A stretch of DNA of 64,000 bases. Source: CAMDPA01 sp965223035 (GTDB lineage Bacteria; Pseudomonadota; Alphaproteobacteria; Rhizobiales; Hyphomicrobiaceae). The stretch's first letter is position 1, and each line of letters starts with the position of its first letter. The position numbers were made by a program, and so were the translations under genes. This document shows positions 43,620-52,261 of the stretch, in pieces. The notes under the pieces were generated by a model. The model did not search any database, had not been told where the DNA came from, and saw only the letters and a list, made by a program, of their open reading frames with translations. The stretch lies in contig OZ244980.1 of NCBI GenBank assembly GCA_965223035.1, positions 3,100,001 through 3,164,000 of the forward strand. The letters are read 5' to 3'.

Positions 43620-44305
43620 GGCGTCTCCAGGTCGACCTTTACACGACCGGCCGCGCCGCGACTCAACTGAAAGATTTGGCCATCGCGCGCTGCAAAGCGG
43701 GCGGTGGTGCCCCGAGACCATAGGCCACCCGCATTCAACTTGAACACGATGTCGGCCGGCTCACAGGCCGTGTGCCGTATCAACGTGCGTGGCTGAACAC
43801 GCATAATTTTCTCGTCGAACGTGTAGCTGACGGCATGCGGCGCGCGGTTCTCGATCCGCACCGAATACCGCATCGAAAGCGGCCTGCCGAACAGCTGAAC
43901 AGCCACGTACTTCTGCTGTCTGCGCACCTTGGCTATAGCGACTCCGATCTGCGTGACATGGGCCAGCATCATGTTCTTGCGATGCCCAGGCGATGCGATC
44001 CAGCCGTCGACCATCTTTCTAGCCAGCCCACGGGTCGAGAAGCCCCGCGTGTCGCGCATCCAGGCCAGATTTTCGGCGACCCGGCACGGGGCGTAGCCGG
44101 CGGCTTTGATGCGATCGACGGGACGGCGACCGTCGGCCTCATGGCTGAAGAGTGTGGTTTTCACCAGAAAGCGCGCATAGGCGCGCGCTGCAGCTGTCAG
44201 GCGGGGCTCGCGCTGCAGGGCTGCAAGCTTATGGCCACGTCGAAAGGCATTGGTCATCTCGATGACGGCCATTTCGGCTTGTGGTAAGTCTGGCATAATC
44301 GGCAT
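43616..44305 (-). CDS. CAP/SCP-domain protein (YkwD-like)
   Basis: A 229-aa protein. The CAP domain covers about residues 10-130: EMTNAFRRGHKLAALQREPRLTAAARAYARFLV, FSHEADGRRPVDRIKAAGY, AENLAWM and WIASPGHRKNMM, with the paired His/Glu typical of the family. The remaining 100 residues form a beta-rich domain of unknown type. Bacterial CAP proteins are usually secreted, but no signal peptide is visible with this start and the frame does not extend upstream. Function unknown. Confidence 0.75.
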   Translation of the reverse strand: MPIMPDLPQAEMAVIEMTNAFRRGHKLAALQREPRLTAAARAYARFLVKTTLFSHEADGRRPVDRIKAAGYAPCRVAENLAWMRDTRGFSTRGLARKMVDGWIASPGHRKNMMLAHVTQIGVAIAKVRRQQKYVAVQLFGRPLSMRYSVRIENRAPHAVSYTFDEKIMRVQPRTLIRHTACEPADIVFKLNAGGLWSRGTTARFAARDGQIFQLSRGAAGRVKVDLETP

Positions 44306-44791
44306 CGACGTTTTCGGTCACCGGCTGGTTGAGATGGGTGCTATCCGTAACGGTTCACCACCGTTAACCAAATCAGATGGCGAGAACATGCCCGCCCGTG
44401 TGCCCTGCTGTAACAGAAACTGCTGCTGCATCTCAGCGCCGCGCACCACTCGCCATGGCTTTTCCCACACCTGTTCGACTGCTAGATCTTGCCCGCATTG
44501 GGGCAGTAGCCTGGCCGTCCCGCGCTGCCACCCAGCCACCAATCCAAGCCTGCCTTAGTGTGGGCGGGTGGCAGCGCGGGACCGGTCAAGCCAACCCTGA
44601 AACGCCTGAGAGCGAGCGGCGCACCGTTAGCCGCGATCAAACCGTGATGCTGCACAACCATGCTTGCGAGGTCGACCATTATTGTACCTGGATGCGGCGG
44701 TCGCCATCCCGCTTGCAATGGAAGATTCGATGATCAAGGTGAATGGCCACCGCGCCATCACAAAACCCTCAACCCACACGGAGGTTCGCAT
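44306..44791. other. Intergenic region with second-family hairpin repeat (44513-44607)
   Basis: No gene is supported. The stem CGTCCCGCGCTGCCACCC (about 44516-44533) pairs with GGGTGGCAGCGCGGGACCG (about 44565-44583). It is followed by AGCCAACCCTGAAACGCC, the same flank as the repeat at 22522-22636. The promoter of the ABC importer operon is presumably between 44620 and 44780; CGGAGG is the ribosome site before 44792. Confidence 0.65.
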
Positions 44792-45823
44792 ATGCCATCT
44801 GGGAGCGCGCCCATCAGGCGCCGCACCGCTCTGAAACTGCTTGCCGGAGCCAGCGGCGCGCTGGCGGCGCCAGGCTTGCTCAAGCACACGAATGCCCAAG
44901 GCCGCGACAAGATCAGCTACCATACCGACTGGCGCGCGCAAGCCGAGCACGGTGGATTTTATTATGCACTGGCCAATGGGCTTTATGCCGAGGCGGGCTT
45001 GGACGTCGACCTGCGCCAAGGCGGACCGCAGCTCAACATGTCACAGTTGCTGTTAGCCGGGGCTGTCGACATGGTGATGTCGAACGCCTTTGAGGCGATC
45101 CGGTTTGCCCGTGAAGAGCTGCCGTTTCTGTGCATAGCCGCCATTTTCCAGAAGGACCCGCAGGTCATCATCTCCCATCCCGGCGTCGGCCACGACACGC
45201 TCGAAGAACTCAGGGGCAAGCCGATCCTGGTCAGCGCTGCCGGTCGCAGCGGCTATTGGCCGTTTTTGCGCGCTAAATTCGGCTTTATCGACAGCCAGAT
45301 CCGCCCCTACACGTTCAACATCCAACCGTTTCTCGCCGACAGGATGCTGTCCCAGCAGGGCTTTCTCTCGTCGGAACCGTATGCCATCGAACGGCAAGCC
45401 AAGTTCAAGCCGGTGATCCATTTGCTCGCCGATTACGGCTTTGAAAATTATCAGACGACGATCAACACCTCCCGCCAGCTGATCGCGAGCAAGCCGGAGG
45501 TGGTGCAGCGCTTCGTTGATGCCTCGCTCAAGGGCTGGGACGGCTATTTGAACGGCGGTGACGGCTGGAAACGGACCAATGCCGCGATTCTTGCGGCCAA
45601 CGCCCAGATGACTCAAGATCGCATCGACCACGCCACGCAGGTCATGAACGACCATGGCATCGTGCGCTCTGGCGATGCGCTCAAGTTGGGGATCGGCGCC
45701 ATGACGGCGGCCCGTTGGCGACGCTTTTACACGACCATGGCCGCAGCCGGCGTGTTTCCAAAGGATATCGCGGTCGAACAGGCCTACACACTGGACTTCG
45801 TCAACAACGGGATCGGCGCCTGA
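44792..45823 (+). CDS. ABC transporter substrate-binding protein, NMT1/SsuA-like
   Basis: A 343-aa binding protein with a Tat-type leader (RRRTALKLLAGASGALAAPGLL) and the NMT1/THI5-like fold. It shows ISYHTDWRAQAEHGGFYYALANGLYAEAGLDVDLRQGGPQLNMSQLLLAGAVDMVMSN and FLSSEPYAIERQAKF. Such proteins bind sulfonates, nitrate, thiamine precursors or aromatic acids. ATG 44792 follows GGAGG. ATPase and permease genes follow directly, making a complete importer next to cupin and UbiD genes. An aromatic carboxylate as substrate is inference. Confidence 0.85.
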   Translation: MPSGSAPIRRRTALKLLAGASGALAAPGLLKHTNAQGRDKISYHTDWRAQAEHGGFYYALANGLYAEAGLDVDLRQGGPQLNMSQLLLAGAVDMVMSNAFEAIRFAREELPFLCIAAIFQKDPQVIISHPGVGHDTLEELRGKPILVSAAGRSGYWPFLRAKFGFIDSQIRPYTFNIQPFLADRMLSQQGFLSSEPYAIERQAKFKPVIHLLADYGFENYQTTINTSRQLIASKPEVVQRFVDASLKGWDGYLNGGDGWKRTNAAILAANAQMTQDRIDHATQVMNDHGIVRSGDALKLGIGAMTAARWRRFYTTMAAAGVFPKDIAVEQAYTLDFVNNGIGA

Positions 45824-45831
45824 GCGCAGCC

Positions 45832-46638
45832 ATGACCACAGCCACGTCCAGCCAACACTGCGAGCCGACGCATGAGGGACGGGTCCCACTCGTTGAGTTG
45901 CGGGGGGTCAGCAAGCGCTTTGCCACTGGTACGCTGGCCGTGCGCGAGGTCGATTTGAAGATCAGGGCCGGCGAGTTTCTAAGCCTGCTCGGTCCCTCCG
46001 GTTGTGGCAAGACCACCGTTTTGCGCCTGATCGCCGGCCTGATCGAAGCGAGCGCCGGCACCATCCGCTGGCAACAGGAGTTTGCGCAGTCCAGCGCGGA
46101 TGCGCTCGGTTTCGTGTTTCAGGAACCGACGTTGATGCCGTGGTCGACGGCGATCGGCAATGCCATGATCCCTTTGCGCTTGCGCGGCAAATCGGTTGGC
46201 GAGGCCGAGCCCATGGCTGCGCAGATGCTGGCCCGCGTCGGCCTGCAGGGGTTCGAACGCGCCTATCCGCGGCAGTTGTCCGGCGGCATGAAGATGCGGG
46301 TCTCGATCGCGCGCGCCCTGGTCACGCAGCCCCGCGTGTTGTTGATGGATGAGCCGTTTGCCGCGCTCGATGAAATCACCCGGCACCAGCTCAACGATGA
46401 TCTGTTGGGCCTATGGGCACAGAACAGGTTTACCGTCGTGTTCGTCACCCATTCCGTATTTGAATCGGTCTATCTGTCGCAGCGCGTCGCCGTTATGGCC
46501 GCCCGGCCGGGGCGAATGAGCGGCGAAATCGATGTCGACACCGGCTATCCGCGCGATGCGCTTTATCGAACCTCGCCGGATTATGCCCGCCTGTGCCGGC
46601 TCACCTCGCAGACCCTCAAACAAGCGATGGCCGCATGA
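45832..46638 (+). CDS. ABC transporter ATP-binding protein (nitrate/sulfonate/taurine type)
   Basis: A 268-aa ATPase: Walker A LLGPSGCGKTTVLRLIAG, Q-loop FVFQEPTLMPW, signature QLSGGMKMRVSIARALV, Walker B VLLMDEPFAALDE and the switch His in FVTHSVFESVYLS. The closest family is SsuB/TauB. Eight bp after the binding-protein gene, it overlaps the permease gene as ATGA, so the three are translationally linked. Confidence 0.9.
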   Translation: MTTATSSQHCEPTHEGRVPLVELRGVSKRFATGTLAVREVDLKIRAGEFLSLLGPSGCGKTTVLRLIAGLIEASAGTIRWQQEFAQSSADALGFVFQEPTLMPWSTAIGNAMIPLRLRGKSVGEAEPMAAQMLARVGLQGFERAYPRQLSGGMKMRVSIARALVTQPRVLLMDEPFAALDEITRHQLNDDLLGLWAQNRFTVVFVTHSVFESVYLSQRVAVMAARPGRMSGEIDVDTGYPRDALYRTSPDYARLCRLTSQTLKQAMAA

Positions 46639-47531
46639 GCGAGTTGGAGACACCAACGCGCCCCACTGCGACGGTGAAGCCCGTTTCGGCGCCGGACACG
46701 GCGGCGGCCGACGGCGTGCCTGAGGCGGCGTTGCTCGGTCTGCCGGTCGGCCGCTGGCCGTCAATTCTCGCACCGCTCGCGATCGGCGTGTTGATGTTGT
46801 TGGCCTGGGAACTGACGGTGCACATTCGCCAAGTGCCACCATACGTGGTTCCTGGTCCGGTTGCCATTGCCGAGACGCTGGTCGCCGATTGGGCGCTGTT
46901 GTCGGCCGCCTTGGGGGTGACATTGACCATCGCCCTGGCTGCTCTGGCCGGCGCGGTCTTGGTCGGCGTGCTGCTGGCGATCTTGTTCATCCAATCGAAA
47001 TGGTTGGAACTGTCGTTGTTTCCCTATGCTGTGATCCTGCAGGTCACTCCGATTGTCGCGATTGCCCCGCTGATCATCATCTGGACCAACAACAACATTC
47101 CGCTATCGCTGTTTATTTGCGCCTGGATCGTCGCCTTCTTCCCCATTCTCTCCAACACCATCCTGGGTCTCAATTCCGTCGACCACAACCTGCTCGACCT
47201 GTTCCGCATGTACGGTGCCTCGCGCCGGCAGACGCTGTGGTTTTTGCGGCTTCCCGCGGCGTTGCCCTACCTGTTGGGGGGGCTCAGGATCTCTGGCGGC
47301 CTAGCGCTGATCGGCGCGGTCGTTGCGGAATTCGTGGCCGGCACCGGCGGCAGTGCCTCAGGCCTTGCCTACGCCATCCTGGACGCCGGTTATCAGCTCA
47401 AGATCCCACGCATGTTCGCGGCTTTGGCGCTGATCTCGGTGGCCGGCATCGTAATCTTCCTAGCCACCAGCTGGCTGTCGCATCTGCTGCTGCGTCGCTG
47501 GCACGAGAGCGCCCTGGCGAGAGACCATTGA
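46635..47531 (+). CDS. ABC transporter permease (nitrate/sulfonate/taurine type)
   Basis: A 298-aa membrane protein with about six helices. The conserved permease loop reads FRMYGASRRQTLWFLRLPAALPYLLGGLRISGGLALIGAVVAEFV. A 40-residue hydrophilic N-terminus precedes helix one. It starts at ATG 46635 overlapping the ATPase stop codon. It forms the channel of the importer whose receptor is encoded at 44792. Confidence 0.9.
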   Translation: MSELETPTRPTATVKPVSAPDTAAADGVPEAALLGLPVGRWPSILAPLAIGVLMLLAWELTVHIRQVPPYVVPGPVAIAETLVADWALLSAALGVTLTIALAALAGAVLVGVLLAILFIQSKWLELSLFPYAVILQVTPIVAIAPLIIIWTNNNIPLSLFICAWIVAFFPILSNTILGLNSVDHNLLDLFRMYGASRRQTLWFLRLPAALPYLLGGLRISGGLALIGAVVAEFVAGTGGSASGLAYAILDAGYQLKIPRMFAALALISVAGIVIFLATSWLSHLLLRRWHESALARDH

Positions 47532-47668
47532 AGCCGTCGATGTGCTGGACGGGCTGGGCCTGGCAGATCCGTGGGCTATGGGTTAGCCTGAGGTCCCTAA
47601 TCTGCGACACGGCGCTCACCGGCTGTCTCGGCCGAGCTGGGCACGGCGTCAACAGGAGATGAAACGGG

Positions 47669-48343
47669 ATGGATAGCGACCCCTCGATCAAACCCAACAA
47701 CAAGGCGAAAGCCGCAAGCACCCCATCTGCCGCCACGCCGCGCCCCGCGGCCCAGGTGGCCAAGGCGCCGGTCAAGGGCCCCAAGCCGAACGAGCTCTAC
47801 CATGACAAGCGCGATCGGGTGTTCGTGCGCGGCATTCAAGGCCATTACAATCTGACCGAGGAGCTGGCCCGGTTGCGGGCAGTACCGCGGGTGCGCAAGG
47901 CCAAGGAGCTGTCGTTCGTCGATGGGCCCCAGGCCTACTCGCGCCACTACATCGAGCCCAAGGACGGCGTCACACAGCTGTTCCACTTTCATTTGGAGGA
48001 GTATGCGCCCGGCGGCAAGTCGCAGAAGCATGGCCATGTCAACGAAGCCGCATTCTACATCCTCGATGGCGAAGGCTACGAGATCCACGACAACGTGCGC
48101 TACGACTGGAAAGCCGGTGACATCGCCATCGTGCACAACAATTGCGTACACCAGCACTTCAATGCCTCCGACACCAAGCCGGCACGCGCGCTGGTGCTCA
48201 AGACCAAGCCGATGTACCTGTTCATGAACATGCTGTTCCAAAAGACCGTCGAAAAGCGCTCCGATCAAGTACCGCCGGGTGCCACCGGCTTCACCGTGCG
48301 TGAGGAGGAAGAGGACTACAATCACCCCGAGGAGGGCTACTGA
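47669..48343 (+). CDS. Cupin-domain protein A
   Basis: A 224-aa protein with an Ala/Pro-rich N-terminus and one cupin barrel. The first metal motif is SQKHGHVNEAAFYILDGEGYEIHD (His, His, Glu) and the second is GDIAIVHNNCVHQHFNASD (His). Single-domain cupins next to UbiD and NMT1-type transporters may be ring-cleavage or lyase enzymes or sensors; I cannot decide. It shares one base (48343) with the next cupin gene, so the pair is co-translated. GGAG lies upstream of ATG 47669. Confidence 0.78.
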   Translation: MDSDPSIKPNNKAKAASTPSAATPRPAAQVAKAPVKGPKPNELYHDKRDRVFVRGIQGHYNLTEELARLRAVPRVRKAKELSFVDGPQAYSRHYIEPKDGVTQLFHFHLEEYAPGGKSQKHGHVNEAAFYILDGEGYEIHDNVRYDWKAGDIAIVHNNCVHQHFNASDTKPARALVLKTKPMYLFMNMLFQKTVEKRSDQVPPGATGFTVREEEEDYNHPEEGY

Positions 48344-48972
48344 TGGCCTGGGGTGAATCGAAGGTCTGGCTCAAAGGCCGTCAAAACGAGGGCCTCTATC
48401 AAGCGCTTTTGACGGATGCGGAAAGTGCTCCGGCGCGCAACGCCCGACGCAAGAAAATCGTCACGCCGGAAGAGATGCCGTGGGAGATGTCGCGCCAGGG
48501 CCTGCTCAAGCATTTGATCAACAGCGCCATGAACGTGCGCTATGAATCGATCGACGCCTATATGCAGATCATTCCCCCCGGCTCCCGGTCAGGCAAGCAC
48601 CGGCATCTGGCTGAGGAATGTCTTTATGTGCTGGAAGGCCACGGCTACGACCTGCACCAGGACTGCGACGTTGAGATCACCGACACCTACTTCTGGAAAC
48701 CGGTCGACGAGATCAAGCGCTTCGACTGGGAGGCCGGTGATATGATCTATGTCCCGCCCAACACCATTCATCAGCACTTCAACGCCGATCCCGACCGCCC
48801 GGTGCGGCTGATCTCATCGATCAACCGCATATACAAAAACTTTGGGCTTAACGACTTGGAGCAGATTGAGGATGCTCCCGAATACGACCCCAAGGTCAAA
48901 CTCGACGACCAACTCGTCCGCAAATACCTGCGAGGCGAGATCAAGCCCAGCTCTGGGTCAGGCAGCATCTGA
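48343..48972 (+). CDS. Cupin-domain protein B
   Basis: A 209-aa partner of cupin A. The barrel has SGKHRHLAEECLYVLEGHGYDLHQD (His, His, Glu) and AGDMIYVPPNTIHQHFNADPD (His), so all four metal ligands are present. The N-terminal 60 residues (VWLKGRQNEGLYQALLTDAESAPARNARRKKIV) are helical and charged. Two different cupins encoded back-to-back suggest a heteromeric metalloenzyme. Substrate unknown; neighbouring UbiD and transporter genes point to aromatic acids. Confidence 0.78.
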   Translation: MAWGESKVWLKGRQNEGLYQALLTDAESAPARNARRKKIVTPEEMPWEMSRQGLLKHLINSAMNVRYESIDAYMQIIPPGSRSGKHRHLAEECLYVLEGHGYDLHQDCDVEITDTYFWKPVDEIKRFDWEAGDMIYVPPNTIHQHFNADPDRPVRLISSINRIYKNFGLNDLEQIEDAPEYDPKVKLDDQLVRKYLRGEIKPSSGSGSI

Positions 48973-49069
48973 ACCACACGTGTGAACCTGAAGAGGCCAG
49001 CATCGGTCTGAGCGCGATGCCGACCCCATAGCACGGCTGATCGGCCTCAGGCGGACATGATCGAGGTCA

Positions 49070-49124
49070 CCAATCCGCATTAATCGGGATCGTTCCGATT
49101 CCGATTAATGCCAGGTTGCTGTTA
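49070..49124. repeat. CTAG-family palindromic repeat, degenerate short form
   Basis: GCATTAATCGGGATCG / CGATTCCGATTAATGC arms followed by CAGGTTGCTGTTAC; the end CTAG has mutated. It lies between the convergent cupin and UbiD genes. Confidence 0.8.
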
Positions 49125-49133
49125 CGTCTGCGT

Positions 49134-50561
49134 TCACCCCTTCCTCAGCGCATGCGCCCATTTGTCCTCGATGTGTCGCGCTTCGTCCTGGCTCAGCGCC
49201 GAGGTCTTCGGATAGTCCGCCTTCATCTCAAACGGGATCGTGGCATCGATGATCATCTTGGAGTGCGAGGTGCGGCCCGCTGCGCGCCGGTCCGGCCGAA
49301 GCCTGGGATCCAGGGCTGAGCTCCACGCATCGCGCACGATGTCGACCTGCTCGCTCGGCTCCGCCCGCGTCGCAATCGCCCACATCACATCGGCCAAGTT
49401 CGACGGATCGACATCGTCATCAACGATCACGACGATGCGACCCATGTAGCTTTGTGCCGCCGCGATCAATCCTGCTCGTTTGGCATGACCCGCATAGCGT
49501 TGTTCGACGGCAACGACGGTCATCAACTGGGCCACGTGCTGCCACGCGCCGACCACGTCGGTCACACCGCTCATCTCCAGCTGGCTCCAGATGCTGGCGG
49601 CACGAAACGGGAGGCCGAAATGAAATCGCGGTGGTTTCATCGGCGGCGAACCGAGCAGCACGGGGTTGGTGCGCCAATGCATGGCTTCTACCCGCAGCGC
49701 TGGCGAGGGGCGCTGCTCGGAGGCATAGTAGCCGGTAAACTCGCCGAACGGTCCTTCCGGCAGCGTCTCACCAACGTGCAAGTAACCCTCCAAAATGATC
49801 TCCGCCCGCGCCGGCACCGGCAAGCCGGTCAACGGACCCGGCGCGACCTGCAACGGCTCGCCTTTGATGGCGCCGGCGAAGGCATATTCCGACCCGCCCT
49901 CCGGCAGGTATTCAAAGCCCGCGATGAACAGCGCCGGATCCGGCCCGTTGACGATGGCCACCGGACACGGCGCGCCACGCTGCCAGTATTTGCGCGCGAT
50001 AATCGCCCCGTGTCGGCCCTGGTGATCGAACTGAATCGTGATGCGATCACGCCCGTGCACCTGGATGCGATAGATCGAGGCGTTGATCCAACCGGTGTCC
50101 GGATCGCGCATCACCACGATCGAACCGGAGCCAATGAACGGTCCACCATCGCCCTTGTGCCACAGCGGTACCGGAAACAGCGTGAGGTCGACCTCGTCGC
50201 CGCGGCGCTCGTTGTCCGCAAAGGCCGCCTCGTCGATGTCGCGCGGCGGCAACATTTGCAGGTCGCCGCGCCGCGCTTTCCAGGCCTTCAGGGCATCGAG
50301 CGGTCGTAGCGCGGGGTCGAGACCGAGCGCCAAGGCGGCGCGCTGCGGCGTCGTCATGGCGTTGGTGAACACGCGCAGACCCGGCGCAAAGCCTTGGATC
50401 TCATCGAACAGCAGGGCGGGACAATCCGCACGGCCGGCCGCAACCTCGGTGATTGCGCCGAGCTCCAGATGCGGATCGGCGCCCTTGATCGAGCGCAACG
50501 CACCCAACGCATCGACGCGGGCGATGAATTCGCGCAGGTCAGCGGACGACCGAGTTTGCAT
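49134..50561 (-). CDS. UbiD-family (prenyl-FMN dependent) decarboxylase
   Basis: A 475-aa enzyme of the UbiD family, which (de)carboxylates aromatic or alpha,beta-unsaturated acids using prenylated FMN made by UbiX. Recognisable elements are the N-terminal LREFIARVDALGALRSIKGADPHLELGAIT, the NASIYRIQVHGRDRITIQFDHQGRH segment that carries the active-site Arg and metal ligands, and LPEGPFGEFTGYYASEQ that carries the catalytic glutamates. The late region is VIVDDDVDPSNLADVMWAIATR. No ubiX is seen in the window. Convergent with the cupin genes; probably the decarboxylation step of the same catabolic route. Confidence 0.88.
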   Translation of the reverse strand: MQTRSSADLREFIARVDALGALRSIKGADPHLELGAITEVAAGRADCPALLFDEIQGFAPGLRVFTNAMTTPQRAALALGLDPALRPLDALKAWKARRGDLQMLPPRDIDEAAFADNERRGDEVDLTLFPVPLWHKGDGGPFIGSGSIVVMRDPDTGWINASIYRIQVHGRDRITIQFDHQGRHGAIIARKYWQRGAPCPVAIVNGPDPALFIAGFEYLPEGGSEYAFAGAIKGEPLQVAPGPLTGLPVPARAEIILEGYLHVGETLPEGPFGEFTGYYASEQRPSPALRVEAMHWRTNPVLLGSPPMKPPRFHFGLPFRAASIWSQLEMSGVTDVVGAWQHVAQLMTVVAVEQRYAGHAKRAGLIAAAQSYMGRIVVIVDDDVDPSNLADVMWAIATRAEPSEQVDIVRDAWSSALDPRLRPDRRAAGRTSHSKMIIDATIPFEMKADYPKTSALSQDEARHIEDKWAHALRKG

Positions 50562-50630
50562 GCTTGCCTCCCCGCGCGCGAAGCCCCGTGGCCGACGGGA
50601 TCAAGACGCGACGACGTCTTCCCGAACGCG

Positions 50631-50773
50631 CTTAGATCATCTTTGTACCGTCAGTTGGAACCATGTTAGCCGTTCCAACTCAAGGCACAAACAAGATCGC
50701 CCCTCAAGTGGTGAGCAACATTGCGCACTTAATCGGGATCATTCCGATTCCGGTTTAAAGCAGGCTGCGCTAG
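50631..50773. repeat. CTAG-family composite repeat, diverged long copy
   Basis: It starts CTTAGATCATC, has CCGTCAGTTGGAACCATG / GCCGTTCCAACTCAAGG and CTTAATCGGGATCATTCC / TTCCGGTTTAAAG pairs joined by AGTGGTGAGCAAC, and ends CTAG at 50770-50773. That CTAG also contains the stop codon of the minus-strand gene that follows. Confidence 0.8.
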
Positions 50774-51933
50774 GATCGGAGCTGGCGCAGACCCGCGCGA
50801 TTTAGCCCGTCCAGAACATGTTCGACGATATCGTCGTGCGCGATAAAAACTTTGAGATGGTCTACGGGGTCGCGAACCAAGCGCGGTTTGAGTCGGACCG
50901 CCCGATCTAATTGCTCGTGCGCTACGCGGCGCTGACCAAGCTGGGCCAGGGCCGCGGCGCGTGGGATCATGCTCCAATAAAAATGCGACCAGCCCATTGC
51001 AACCGCCTCACTCAGCGCGACTTCGTAATTGCCTCTGTGATAGGCCGCCAAAGCTGGCACCATGTGCATCCAGCCCGGTACGACGCCCCTCATCTGTGGC
51101 GATAGGGCGAATGAATCGAGCGCAGCTGGATCGGAGGACGACATTGCAATCAACCATCTGGCATGAGCTTCCACATCGCGCTTACCGGCATGCTTAAGCA
51201 GCACTTTGCGCCCCACCTCTTCCGCTCGACTTCGCTCTTTGAAGGCAAGCGAGACGTAGCCCTCGGTCAATTGAACCAGTTCATTGTCCGGGGCCACAGC
51301 CCTAGCCTTTTCCATCGCGCTGACCGCCTTATCGAGGTACCGGCGTGGTTGGTCGTACACGACGTGACCAAGCAACATCGAATCGGCGTAGGCGGCCAGC
51401 AGCCGGCCCTCCTCGGGATCCGACCTTAGCCCCTCGTCGACGTGGTGACGATGCAGGGCGTGCGAACGCGGGGTGCCCTCGATAAGGCAGGCGTCAATGA
51501 TCTGCAGGAGCTCATCGATAGGTTCGTGCGGGTCTGGCCGCGTTCGATAGGCAAACTGCGGTCGGTAGCTGCCGCGCTCCATCTTGATGGTGATATCGGC
51601 ATTTGCCCCTTCGTTGGCATCGAAAAGCTCCAGGGCCCGGCGCAGCCGCAGTGCATTGACCCGCACCGTGGCATCGTAAGCGTTATCGAAATCCTGGCCC
51701 AGACTGAATACACGCTGGGCGATCGTGCTGATCTTGAGGTCCCCGCCCCGGCCTTGCACCGTTTCCTCCACGCAATGGCGCAGCAGCTTTTGCAGCACCG
51801 GGGCATTCCGGAACCGCGGGCTGTCGAGGACGGTGCGCAGTTGACGCAGTACTTCAGCCGAACCGGGTGTGGCGCCGCCCTCTCCCTCATCCCTGCGGCT
51901 GGACGCAATCTTAGCTACGCGTCGGTCAGACAT
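50770..51933 (-). CDS. TPR-containing protein with adenylate-cyclase-associated N-terminal domain
   Basis: A 387-aa protein from ATG 51933 (GGAGGGAG upstream). Residues about 20-130 (VLRQLRTVLDSPRFRNAPVLQKLLRHCVEETVQG, LKISTIAQRVFSLGQDFDNAYDATVRVNALRLRRALELF, the GSYRPQF end) resemble the N-terminal module found in TPR/adenylate-cyclase-like regulators of proteobacteria. The rest is helical, in TPR-like pairs (DKAVSAMEKARAVAPDNELVQLTEGYVSLAF, AALAQLGQRRVAHEQLDRAVRLKP). No cyclase or DNA-binding catalytic residues are seen. The TAG stop comes from a palindromic element, so the native C-terminus may be shortened. Confidence 0.7.
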   Translation of the reverse strand: MSDRRVAKIASSRRDEGEGGATPGSAEVLRQLRTVLDSPRFRNAPVLQKLLRHCVEETVQGRGGDLKISTIAQRVFSLGQDFDNAYDATVRVNALRLRRALELFDANEGANADITIKMERGSYRPQFAYRTRPDPHEPIDELLQIIDACLIEGTPRSHALHRHHVDEGLRSDPEEGRLLAAYADSMLLGHVVYDQPRRYLDKAVSAMEKARAVAPDNELVQLTEGYVSLAFKERSRAEEVGRKVLLKHAGKRDVEAHARWLIAMSSSDPAALDSFALSPQMRGVVPGWMHMVPALAAYHRGNYEVALSEAVAMGWSHFYWSMIPRAAALAQLGQRRVAHEQLDRAVRLKPRLVRDPVDHLKVFIAHDDIVEHVLDGLNRAGLRQLRS

Positions 51934-52107
51934 GTGAAACTCCCTCCAATTGAATTGAACATTGTGCCCAATGCCGCCGGTTGTAAAGACCGCAGTGACG
52001 ATTCTGACCTCGACGGCGGGCCGACCGTGGACGCGCGACGGTGGGCAGACCAGCTGGCAAAAGAACAAGCCGGCGTTGGAGCGCGCGCGCCAGCTGGGGT
52101 TGCATGG

Positions 52108-52261
52108 CTAGAGCAACCTGCCTTTGATCGGAATCGGAACGATCCCGATCAAAGGCAGAAAGTTGCTCACCACTTTAAGGGCGATCATCTTTGCGCCTTA
52201 AATCGGAACCGGCGCAATTGGAACCGGCGTTGCGGTTCCGATTTAAGGCGCGATGATCTAG
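52108..52261. mobile_element. CTAG-bounded composite element, full 154-bp form
   Basis: The third 154-bp copy, nearly identical to 28837-28990 and 32955-33108, with CTAG at both ends. It lies upstream of the TPR gene start, some 340 bp before the integrated element. Confidence 0.9.

Noticed and set aside
42132..43721. Long minus-strand frame over the second Rieske gene
   Set aside because: Shadow of the plus-strand oxygenase, whose cluster and iron ligands are intact.
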